A stretch of DNA of 16,044 nucleotides from positions 1 through 16,044 of the forward strand of contig DMZB01000331.1 of NCBI GenBank assembly GCA_003482405.1, read 5' to 3'. How positions within the stretch are numbered: the first letter of the stretch is position 1; each line of letters starts with the position of its first letter. Below, in pieces: positions 1 through 6,285 of the stretch. Both the position numbers and the translations under genes were made by a program. The stretch comes from Lactobacillus sp. (lineage in GTDB: Bacteria > Bacillota > Bacilli > Lactobacillales > Lactobacillaceae). The notes beneath the pieces were generated by a model, which was not told where the DNA came from, searched no databases, and was given only the letters and a program-made list of their open reading frames with translations.

Positions 1-731
1 CTAGCGGCGGTGGCAATAGTGGAGGAATGGGCAATGAATCCGCTAATACTAAGCTAATTAAGTATCTCGAAAAACGTAATGGTAACGCTGAGTATCTGTT
101 TGCCACAATGGATTCTGGGACTGCTGCACCATATATCATTAAAACCGGTAAGGCTGTCATGACCATTGGTGGTTTTAACGGCACCGATAACGCAATCGCA
201 CTGACCAAGTTTAAAAAGCTTGTCAAAGAAGGCAAAGTCAAATACTTCTATGTCGCAGGTAAAAGTACCAGTGGCAGCATCGTCAACTGGGTCAAGAAAC
301 ATGGTACAAAAGTGAGTGCGAAAGCTTATGGTGGTTCCACTTCCAGCAATTCGATGGGTGGTGCTTCAATGAGTTCGACCTCTGAAATGACCGGCAGTGC
401 TGGTGGCTCTTCTACCTCTAAGAAGAAGCCAACCAGTGGCACCTCGTCTAAAAAGAGTGGTGGCACTCAAGGCGGACAACAACCAGGTGGACAAGCACCA
501 TCTGGTTCTCAAAAACCATCTGGCGCCAAGCCTTCCGGTTCCAAGCCAACTGGTATGAAGAAACCGTCCGGCACTAAGAAACCATCAAGTACCCAAAAAC
601 CGTCCAGCACGTCTAAAAAGAACACTAAGCCAAGCAAAAAACCTTCCGGCACAGCCGGCTCATCCAAACAAGGACAGCCAGGTGCAGGTGGCATGGGCGG
701 CAATGGCGGCACACTTTACAAGTTGAACTAA
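1..731 (+). CDS. Glycosyltransferase family 39 membrane protein (YkcB-like), C-terminal part only
   Basis: The reading frame is open at the left edge and ends with TAA at 729-731, so only the last ~242 residues are present. The first ~100 residues (YLEKRNGNAEYLFATMDSGT, then AAPYIIKTGKAVMTIGGFNG) match the extracytoplasmic C-terminal domain that follows the membrane part of YkcA/YkcB-type GT39 proteins. These transfer a sugar from a polyprenyl-phosphate carrier to an acceptor outside the membrane. After this comes about 120 residues of low-complexity Ser/Gly/Lys/Pro with degenerate K-P-S-G/T repeats (505-655), then a short GGTLYKLN end that resembles the last strand of the family domain. The neighbour 9 bases past the ribosome-binding site is the matching GT2 enzyme, as in ykcB-ykcC operons. 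The catalytic membrane part lies outside the window, so the substrate is unknown. Confidence 0.8.
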   Translation, partial: SGGGNSGGMGNESANTKLIKYLEKRNGNAEYLFATMDSGTAAPYIIKTGKAVMTIGGFNGTDNAIALTKFKKLVKEGKVKYFYVAGKSTSGSIVNWVKKHGTKVSAKAYGGSTSSNSMGGASMSSTSEMTGSAGGSSTSKKKPTSGTSSKKSGGTQGGQQPGGQAPSGSQKPSGAKPSGSKPTGMKKPSGTKKPSSTQKPSSTSKKNTKPSKKPSGTAGSSKQGQPGAGGMGGNGGTLYKLN

Positions 732-745
732 GGAGGATGACAACC

Positions 746-1762
746 ATGACAGATTATTCAGATCAACTTATTTCCATCGTGATGCCGGTCTTTAACGAAG
801 AAGCCCTCATCATGAAAACGATTCGAACCGTCCAAGGTTTTGTCAGCCAACAGCCCGAAAATTATGAGATTATCTTCGTCGATGACGGTTCAAACGACTC
901 CACAACAGATAAGATCCGCAAGGCCATTGCATTCCACCCTGAAATGCGGCTGGTGCGCTTCTCACGTAATTTTGGACACCAACTTGCGATCACTGCTGGC
1001 ATTCGCTACGCAACCGGAAAGGCCGTTGTCGTCATGGACGCCGACCTGCAGGACCCACCTGCTGTGATTGCCGACATGGTTACTGCTTGGCATCGCGGCG
1101 CTGACGTAGTTTATGGCAAACGAAAACAGCGGGATGGTGAGTCGTGGTTCAAAAAAATCTCTGCCAAAGCGTTTTATCGTCTTCTTCATAGCATCACTAA
1201 CATCAATATTCCCGTCGACACTGGTGACTTTCGTTTGATGGATCGCAAGGTCGTTACTGTCTTGGAACGTATGAATGAGGATGAACCCTTTGTCCGCGGC
1301 ATGGTCAGCTGGGTTGGCTTTAAGCAAACAGCCGTCGAGTATGAGCGTCAACCGCGTACACAAGGTGAGTCCAAATACCCGTTGCACAAAATGGTCCGTC
1401 TGGCGATGGACGGCATCACGTCCTTTTCCAATTTACCATTGAAATTTGCCAACTGGGCAGGCAGCATCCTTTGTCTCAGCGCAATCGTGACAATGATTGT
1501 CGCAATCTGGACAGGCTTCACAGGCACTATGTTATTGCTTATCGTTGACCTACTGATTGGTGGCTTTTTGCTACTGAGTATTGGCATTCTCGGCCAATAT
1601 CTCGGGCGGGTCTTCAATCAGTCACGTGAACGGCCGCTGTACGTAGTTGCTGAAACAATGGGATTCCCAAGTGGGGTTAACCAACACCACATCGCCCGCA
1701 CCGTTTCAGTCGATTCCGTTAATAAGGTCAATAAGGTGCAGAAGGTCAGAAATCAATCGTAA
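746..1762 (+). CDS. GT2 polyprenyl-phosphate glycosyltransferase (DPM1/GtrB/YkcC-like)
   Basis: A cytoplasmic-face membrane enzyme that moves a sugar from a nucleotide donor onto polyprenyl phosphate. The start is placed at ATG 746 because AGGAGG at 731-736 lies 9 bases before it; an earlier in-frame ATG at 737 directly abuts that Shine-Dalgarno and is unlikely. The 338-residue product shows ISIVMPVFNEE (9-19), VDDGS (45-49) and the metal/donor-binding DADLQDPP (98-105), followed by two C-terminal membrane segments (about 230-255 and 262-290) and a conserved ILGQYLGRV stretch. This is the usual GtrB/CsbB/YkcC architecture. The Shine-Dalgarno overlaps the stop of the upstream GT39 gene, which argues for a cotranscribed donor-maker and transferase pair that decorates a wall polymer or protein. 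The sugar and acceptor cannot be read from sequence. Confidence 0.9.
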   Translation: MTDYSDQLISIVMPVFNEEALIMKTIRTVQGFVSQQPENYEIIFVDDGSNDSTTDKIRKAIAFHPEMRLVRFSRNFGHQLAITAGIRYATGKAVVVMDADLQDPPAVIADMVTAWHRGADVVYGKRKQRDGESWFKKISAKAFYRLLHSITNINIPVDTGDFRLMDRKVVTVLERMNEDEPFVRGMVSWVGFKQTAVEYERQPRTQGESKYPLHKMVRLAMDGITSFSNLPLKFANWAGSILCLSAIVTMIVAIWTGFTGTMLLLIVDLLIGGFLLLSIGILGQYLGRVFNQSRERPLYVVAETMGFPSGVNQHHIARTVSVDSVNKVNKVQKVRNQS

Positions 1763-1777
1763 TTTAATACCCACAAG

Positions 1778-1823
1778 AATAGGGATTCAAGTCTCATCGA
1801 GTAGATGGACTTGAATCCCTATT
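1778..1823. terminator. Long hairpin between convergent genes, likely bidirectional terminator
   Basis: A perfect 16-base inverted repeat (AATAGGGATTCAAGTC at 1778-1793, complement at 1808-1823) surrounds a 14-base loop whose CATC/GATG can extend the stem. It lies 16 bases past the GT2 stop and 52 bases past the convergent degV stop. The U-tracts are short on both sides, so termination strength is uncertain. Confidence 0.7.
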
Positions 1824-1874
1824 TACGATTGCATAATTACAGCGAACTTACACTAGTGTACGTCCTCGCTTCGT

Positions 1875-2756
1875 TTAACCCAGTACATGCCAATCTTCAG
1901 CCCAGACTAGGCCCATCACCTTTTCACCGGTGTGGACGCCAATCGACGGTCCGATGTGAGCAACCTCAAACTGCGGATCCCTACCGCCATCCGTTTTGAG
2001 ATTTTCACTGGTTAAATCACTCATCCATGTCGCGCTGGACTCCGGATTATTGCCGTCGATCACACCCACGCGTACAGGGTAATCCTCGTCAGCCAGTGAA
2101 GCCATGAAGTCACGCTTAACTTTTTGGAAGGCGCGCTTAGCTGTTCGTTCTTTCGTTAACGCGACAATTTTTGCGTCTTCAAACGTCAAAATTGGTTTGA
2201 TTCGTAAAAGATTGCCGACAAACGCAGAGCTGTTCGTGATTCGGCCCGTACGGAGCAAATGGCTCAAATCATCCACAACGAAGTATACGTGGGTGGTCTC
2301 TCGCAGGTGTTCTAAAGCTGGCAAAATCTCGTCAGCATGCTTCCCTGCCTTGGCCATTTTAGCAGCCAGCATGGCTAACCATGCCTCACCCTCACTGGCC
2401 ATGCGCGAATCAAACGGATAAACCTTGATGCCTTCAACTGTTGGCGCATAAGCCTCAAGATTCTGCAAGAATGTGGTGATTCCACTGGAAAGATGGATAC
2501 AGATAACTTCGTCGTACCCCTCTTTGATGAGCTCATCAAACTGTTCCTGCATTTGCATCATCGTAACTTGCGCGGTGGACGGCATCGCCTTTTCCTCACG
2601 CATGCGTTTGTAAAACTCTTCACTGGTAATATCTACATTTTCTAAGTAAGTTTGCGTGCCAAAAATGACGGTAATCGGCACCACTCGGATACCTGCCGCT
2701 TTCGCTACTTCAGGATCCAAGTAACTGGCACTATCTGTGATCACAGCTGTTTTCAT
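1875..2756 (-). CDS. DegV family fatty-acid-binding protein
   Basis: The 293-residue product begins MKTAVITDSASYL, the family's typical N-terminal strand and Thr-Asp-Ser loop, and continues with VPITVIFG, PSTAQ (about 59-63), HLSSGITT and a LLRTGRITN segment, all at the usual DegV positions and full length. DegV/FakB proteins bind a fatty acid in a deep pocket, and FakB members hand it to the kinase FakA for phosphorylation. No fakA-like gene is in the window, so whether this one is a true FakB is open. The ligand loops PSTAQ and SSGIT depart slightly from the common TSQP and SSGLSGT forms. A modest GAGGC ribosome-binding site precedes ATG 2756. The gene converges on the GT operon with a hairpin between. 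Confidence 0.92.
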   Translation of the reverse strand: MKTAVITDSASYLDPEVAKAAGIRVVPITVIFGTQTYLENVDITSEEFYKRMREEKAMPSTAQVTMMQMQEQFDELIKEGYDEVICIHLSSGITTFLQNLEAYAPTVEGIKVYPFDSRMASEGEAWLAMLAAKMAKAGKHADEILPALEHLRETTHVYFVVDDLSHLLRTGRITNSSAFVGNLLRIKPILTFEDAKIVALTKERTAKRAFQKVKRDFMASLADEDYPVRVGVIDGNNPESSATWMSDLTSENLKTDGGRDPQFEVAHIGPSIGVHTGEKVMGLVWAEDWHVLG

Positions 2757-2861
2757 GCCGTTGCCTCGCTTTTTCTTTATTGATTGCGATGTAACTTACG
2801 CAATCATTTGTGTACATTCATCATACCCGATTTAGCTCATTTTTTCGAGCGAGCAATCACT

Positions 2862-2966
2862 TCAGCTATCAATATCATTCACATAACTAACTGAGGTTGG
2901 TAATGTCGTCGTTTGGCAAATCACTGCCGGCTTAATGTTAGTAGTTGGAAAATCCTGTAAAGCAAT
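2862..2966 (-). pseudogene. Detached C-terminal remnant of the Nudix gene, separated by an in-frame TAA
   Basis: Reading on in the same frame past the TAA at 2967-2969 gives 34 further sense codons before TGA at 2862-2864, beginning IALQDFPTTNIKPAVICQ. This looks like the C-terminal helix region of Nudix enzymes, which often follows a TFEW-type motif exactly where the TAA now stands. With the stop suppressed or restored the protein would be 160 residues, a normal Nudix length. No frameshift is needed. This indicates a recent nonsense change, a sequencing error, or read-through. Confidence 0.55.
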
Positions 2967-3344
2967 TTATTCAAACGTGTGTCGGCCAACAGTAAAACGC
3001 TGATCAGGCAGTTTATTGACTTCATCACTACTCAGTAGATAGACAAATACCACCTGCTGCAACGTACTCTGCGTTTCGGAATCAAGTAATTGATGTTCCA
3101 TCACCCACAACAGCCGTTCAGGCTTAACCTCAATCCCAACTTCTTCGTCATATTCACGTTTGATTGCATCCTGTGATGATTCGCCAAATTTCACCTTACC
3201 GCCAATCAGCGCAAAGTAAGGTGTTGGTTCATTATTATCGCAATGAAACAAAATCTTTTCGTCTTTCATCAACATGCCACTTGCACGCACATTAAAGAAT
3301 TGTCGATCATGCTGAAACATAATGTCGTCAGCTTCCATGGTCAC
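2967..3344 (-). CDS. Nudix hydrolase, C-terminally truncated by premature stop
   Basis: The product is 125 residues. A complete Nudix box runs from G49 to I71, with G49, E55, R63, E64, E67, E68 and G70 all in place, preceded by a substrate-entry strand ending FALIGG. Nudix enzymes cleave nucleoside diphosphates linked to another group; the substrate here is unknown. The start taken is GTG 3344, which overlaps the TGA of the upstream Nudix gene and suggests translational coupling; ATG 3338 is the alternative. A GAGGGGGAG stretch lies just upstream. The protein stops after HTFE, about 35 residues early for the family, and the missing part is still readable downstream (see 2862-2966). The catalytic box is intact, but loss of the last helix may unfold the protein. 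Confidence 0.8.
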   Translation of the reverse strand: MTMEADDIMFQHDRQFFNVRASGMLMKDEKILFHCDNNEPTPYFALIGGKVKFGESSQDAIKREYDEEVGIEVKPERLLWVMEHQLLDSETQSTLQQVVFVYLLSSDEVNKLPDQRFTVGRHTFE

Positions 3345-3787
3345 TTGAACTCCCCCTCGGGGTTATCGAGATAACTCAGTTCTGACACGCTGCGCTTCTC
3401 AAACACTTCAAGTAATTTATCCATACCATCAGCAATGTGGTGATTAAACATTTCATCGCGGCGCATCCAGCAAACTTTGCCTTCATCAGAAGAGCGCACC
3501 TCCCCAGAATATGAATCTGTCCGGAACAAAGCGACAACGTAACGACCATGTTCCGTCATAAATTCTTTTATTCCGCAGAAAATCGGGTTGTGAATATCTA
3601 AACCGGTCTCTTCTTTCACTTCACGAACGGCGGAGTCAACAAAACTTTCGCCAGCCTTGACGTGGCCGCCCGGAAATGTGTAACCAGGCCAATCAGGATT
3701 TTTGCGATCCTCAACCAAAATCTGGTTCGTTTCGTTATCAGATACCAGCACCATATTAGTCAATTCAACTTCTTCTGTTTTCGCCAT
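3341..3787 (-). CDS. MutT-like Nudix hydrolase
   Basis: The start is ATG 3787, five bases after a strong GGGAGGG (an in-frame start at 3811 has no such site), giving 148 residues. The Nudix box is canonical from G41 to L63 (GGHVKAGE, then REVKEETGL) and is preceded by YTFPGG, as in MutT/8-oxo-dGTP diphosphatase-like members that sanitise nucleotide pools. The later region (GIKEFMTEHGRYVVALFRTD, then EGKVCWMRRDEM) fits the standard fold. It is the first gene of a two-Nudix operon and overlaps the second by 4 bases. A good promoter lies at 3833-3861 and a LexA-like box just upstream of it, which would suit a DNA-damage role, though this is only inference. Confidence 0.88.
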   Translation of the reverse strand: MAKTEEVELTNMVLVSDNETNQILVEDRKNPDWPGYTFPGGHVKAGESFVDSAVREVKEETGLDIHNPIFCGIKEFMTEHGRYVVALFRTDSYSGEVRSSDEGKVCWMRRDEMFNHHIADGMDKLLEVFEKRSVSELSYLDNPEGEFK

Positions 3788-3832
3788 GTTACCCTCCCTT
3801 AATGCACTCACACTTTTTGACAGCGTGGTTTT

Positions 3833-3861
3833 ATTATCTTGCTAATGCTGCAGTTTTGCAA
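3833..3861 (-). promoter_or_regulatory. Sigma-A type promoter of the Nudix operon
   Basis: On the minus strand, -35 TTGCAA (3856-3861) is followed by a 17-base spacer and -10 GATAAT (3833-3838), about 45 bases before the start codon at 3787. Confidence 0.6.
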
Positions 3862-3874
3862 TCGCAAAAGTTTA

Positions 3875-3888
3875 CGAATGTACGTTCG
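3875..3888. promoter_or_regulatory. LexA/DinR-like box
   Basis: CGAATGTACGTTCG differs at one arm base from the Gram-positive LexA pattern CGAAC-N4-GTTCG. It lies in the divergent intergenic region, 13 bases upstream of the Nudix promoter -35 and 92 bases before the pRiA4b-like gene. Confidence 0.4.
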
Positions 3889-3980
3889 TTTTATCGTGCA
3901 TTTCAAGTGCAGTTCAAGTAAAATGAGAGCAGTTAAACACCTTGACACTAATCGAGTAATGACCCAATGGAGGCTTCAAA

Positions 3981-4523
3981 ATGGCTGAAAAGAACATCAT
4001 GCAACTCAAGATTTCTTTAAACAATCAACCCACCACAATTTGGCGCAAAGTGCTTGTTCCCAGTACAATCAGATACGATCAATTAAACATTGTGATTCAG
4101 ATTTTATTTGAATGGCAAAATAGCCACCTGCATGCGTTTCGCCCAGACAATCAAACTTCTGAGATCGAATATGTAAACTATGTTGATCCGGATAGCGTCA
4201 TCAAACAATTGCCCGAAACTGAACATTTCCCACTGCCTGATTTAGAACAGGGTAGCATCACTTACACCTATGATTTTGGTGACAACTGGCAACATACAAT
4301 CGAATTAGAGAAAATGTTGAGTCTCGAGAACTTGCCTGTAGCCCAATTACCTTTCTGTTTGAATGGTCGAGGTGCTGTTCCTGTAGAGGATGGTGGAACC
4401 ATTGACGGAGAGACTAGCACCCCGTTTGAGAAGAAATACTTCAATGCTGTTTTCAAACTCCTCATCTCCGATAATTGGGAAAACAATTACATCACTTTTC
4501 TGGAACAAAATGGACAGGTCTAA
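3981..4523 (+). CDS. Plasmid pRiA4b ORF-3 family protein
   Basis: The 180-residue product has the family hallmarks: LKISLNNQPTTIWRKVLVPS near the N-terminus (residues 9-28), QNSHLHAF (46-53), YTYDFGDNWQHTIELEK (95-111) and a C-x-N-GRGAVPVEDGGT loop (126-140). The family's biochemical role is not established; members occur on plasmids and in mobile DNA. Many relatives carry extra cysteines in the ACPPEDCGG loop; here those positions are V and G, so a metal site of that kind would be missing. GGAGG ends 7 bases before ATG 3981. It starts the AT-rich accessory block and is 109 bases ahead of the next gene, with a palindrome in between, so it may be separately controlled. Confidence 0.82.
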   Translation: MAEKNIMQLKISLNNQPTTIWRKVLVPSTIRYDQLNIVIQILFEWQNSHLHAFRPDNQTSEIEYVNYVDPDSVIKQLPETEHFPLPDLEQGSITYTYDFGDNWQHTIELEKMLSLENLPVAQLPFCLNGRGAVPVEDGGTIDGETSTPFEKKYFNAVFKLLISDNWENNYITFLEQNGQV

Positions 4524-4549
4524 AGCAGTTCACTCATACTTGAGGAAAA

Positions 4550-4575
4550 AACTGTTACATACTAATGTAATAGTT
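4550..4575. promoter_or_regulatory. Palindromic operator-like site upstream of the DUF6978-DUF1828 pair
   Basis: AACTGTTACAT (4550-4560) and ATGTAATAGTT (4565-4575) form 11-base arms with one mismatch around ACTA; the core TTACAT-ACTA-ATGTAA is perfect. No U-tract follows, so an operator is more likely than a terminator. A TATAAA -10-like hexamer lies at about 4604-4609. Confidence 0.4.
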
Positions 4576-4632
4576 CACACGGATCTGACTTCTGTGGTAG
4601 AAGTATAAATAATTGTGAAAGAAGCTGAACAT

Positions 4633-5067
4633 ATGGACGATGCAAAATATACCAAGTTATTGGCGTATCCGAAAATTTTAAATCAAAAAGCAATAGTTTG
4701 CGCTAACCAAGGTAAACAAACAGCATTTAAAGGTCATGCCATTACGAAGGCGATAGAAAAGTTCACAGTTATTCAAGTTAGAAAAGGTCATTTGCACAAA
4801 GACGATTTAACGTATGTGCTTTCACATGTCCGCGATGGTATAATGCTGCGGATAGACATCCATGGCGCTCCTCATAATGGTCTGTCCACTCCGCATGTAC
4901 ACATATACGATAATGTGCATAAAAATGGCGCTGTTGCCATTCCGCTAGAAGATCTAAAGAATTATGACCCAACCGACGATATTGTCGAATCACTTGTCGC
5001 CTTTCTGGATTATACTAATTTTGCACATGATAAAACGACAATTACTGAGCAATTACTTATTGGTTAA
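4633..5067 (+). CDS. DUF6978-like protein of unknown function
   Basis: The 144-residue soluble protein starts MDDAKYTKLLAYPKIL. Its central motif, RIDIHGAPHNG (about 73-83) followed by STPHVHIYDN, and the C-terminal FLDYTNF match my memory of the DUF6978 family, which often neighbours DUF1828 proteins. The closely placed His residues of GAPH and PHVHIY could bind metal or nucleotide, but no activity is known to me. ATG 4633 follows a weak GAAAGAAG by 8 bases; GTG 4615 in frame is an alternative with no better site. The gene ends 29 bases before the next start, so the two are very probably cotranscribed. Base composition is clearly more AT-rich than the glycosyltransferase or phosphoketolase genes, suggesting acquisition. 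Confidence 0.7.
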   Translation: MDDAKYTKLLAYPKILNQKAIVCANQGKQTAFKGHAITKAIEKFTVIQVRKGHLHKDDLTYVLSHVRDGIMLRIDIHGAPHNGLSTPHVHIYDNVHKNGAVAIPLEDLKNYDPTDDIVESLVAFLDYTNFAHDKTTITEQLLIG

Positions 5068-5096
5068 TTAAAACAGAGATGATCGGAGGTGAAAAA

Positions 5097-5888
5097 ATGG
5101 ATATAAATTTCCTGTTGAATTCATACACAACTTGGCTAAGAACACAATTTCAGACCAGAAGTTTACCTGATAATAAAAAAGATGCATATGAGATTACTAC
5201 CCCATTTCTGAATAATATAAACGACTCAATTCGACTATATGTGGAAGATTTGGGCAAGGGAAAAATACGCCTTAGTGATGATGGCAATACCCTGAACGAC
5301 CTGCTTTTATCAGGAATTGATATTTCATCAAGTGAAACAAGGCTAAAGCTTATATCCGATATTAAACAAAATTATCAGATTAATCAGTCAGATGACGTAT
5401 TATTCACAGTTGGACCGATGGAAAGTTTCCCAGAGATGAAACAGCGTCTCATCTCGGCTGTAATTCGAATTGACGATATTACGTTTACCAAGCGCTCTAA
5501 CGTTGAACAATTGTTTTTTGATGAAGTTTATAACTACTTCGATAAAAATGATTTTGGTGGTATTCCACAGCATCCAATAGAGGGGCGCTCAGGTATATCT
5601 TATACATTACACTACGTAATTCCGGCTAGAAAAAAGAATCAGGAAAAATTGTTTAGTTTTCAAAACCAGATATCCTACAATCAAATGGGTATTTCAGCAT
5701 ATATGTATCAAGATATTAAAAATTCTGTTGGCTCTCATGAAAAAACTGCAGACTCCAAACTGGTTATTATTTACAATGACGCGGTGCGTAATCCATCTTC
5801 GAATGTTTTTAAAATTGCCGCAGATGCTGAGATTCAATTGATACCTTGGAGCGCTAAAAAAAGTTTATTACAGCAAAAAAACGATTAA
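5097..5888 (+). CDS. DUF1828/DUF1829 domain protein of unknown function
   Basis: A strong GGAGG ends 7 bases before ATG 5097, so the product is 263 residues; the longer frame from 5079 starts before this site. The N-terminal half contains ITTPFLNNINDSIRLYVED (about 31-49) and then KIRLSDDGNTLNDLLLSGID, the signature of DUF1828. The second half (from about 130, DITFTKRSNVEQLFFDEVYN onward) fits DUF1829. No membrane segment, signal peptide or known catalytic motif is evident. Both domains are uncharacterised; they occur in phage and accessory DNA of Firmicutes. It is the second gene of an apparent two-gene unit with the DUF6978-like protein. A toxin-antitoxin or defence role is a guess from context only. 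Confidence 0.75.
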   Translation: MDINFLLNSYTTWLRTQFQTRSLPDNKKDAYEITTPFLNNINDSIRLYVEDLGKGKIRLSDDGNTLNDLLLSGIDISSSETRLKLISDIKQNYQINQSDDVLFTVGPMESFPEMKQRLISAVIRIDDITFTKRSNVEQLFFDEVYNYFDKNDFGGIPQHPIEGRSGISYTLHYVIPARKKNQEKLFSFQNQISYNQMGISAYMYQDIKNSVGSHEKTADSKLVIIYNDAVRNPSSNVFKIAADAEIQLIPWSAKKSLLQQKND

Positions 5889-6251
5889 CCTATTTCTTGA
5901 TTGGCGTTCAATAAAAGAAGTTCCTCTTAGTTTACTAAAGAAATACCTTATTTTCGACGTTTTCTACCTCGTAAATTCTCTAGGTTACAAACTAGCTCTA
6001 CAATAAATTTTATATTATGTTGTTGACGTATAAGAATAGTAAAACTTGAAAACTGAAAAGTGATCATAAGCTGATTAAATTAGCCGTTTTGCTACTATCA
6101 TTGTCAATAAATGCAAGACGTTCAGTTTTCTCATTATCAAAGAAGCTGGACGTTTTGTTTTAATCAACACTTTTTCCAGATTAGCTAAAACCAAGTCACT
6201 AATTAAGTTGAAACCATTTCCTGATTATGGTTACTTGATTGCAGCCGCAAA
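5889..6251. other. AT-rich gene-free region
   Basis: No plausible protein gene is visible on either strand. It holds a plus-strand terminator-like hairpin (6115-6161) with an upstream sequence (6048-6057) able to compete with it. No convincing promoter was found; TTGACG at 6023-6028 lacks a good -10 at the right distance. Confidence 0.6.
6115..6161 (+). terminator. Rho-independent terminator-like hairpin
   Basis: ACGTTCAG (6118-6125) pairs with CTGGACGT (6146-6153), one G-U included, and is followed by GTTTTGTTTT. It could end the DUF6978-DUF1828 transcript 230 bases past its last stop, or a short RNA. TTCAGTTTTC at 6121-6130 is also perfectly complementary to GAAAACTGAA at 6048-6057, which would unfold the stem. 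Confidence 0.5.
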
Positions 6252-6279
6252 TTGCAACACGTTTTTTAGAAATTAAAAT
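6252..6279 (+). promoter_or_regulatory. Candidate promoter for the structured RNA
   Basis: TTGCAA (6252-6257), a 16-base spacer and TAAAAT (6274-6279) place a transcription start near 6286, about 23 bases before the outer stem of the RNA fold. Confidence 0.45.
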
Positions 6280-6285
6280 CAGAAA

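Noticed and set aside
509..712. Minus-strand proline-rich ORF opposite the glycosyltransferase tail
   Set aside because: It is the mirror of the plus-strand low-complexity coding repeats, with no start signals.
737..745. Upstream ATG for the GT2 glycosyltransferase
   Set aside because: It directly follows AGGAGG with no spacer; ATG 746 has the proper 9-base distance.
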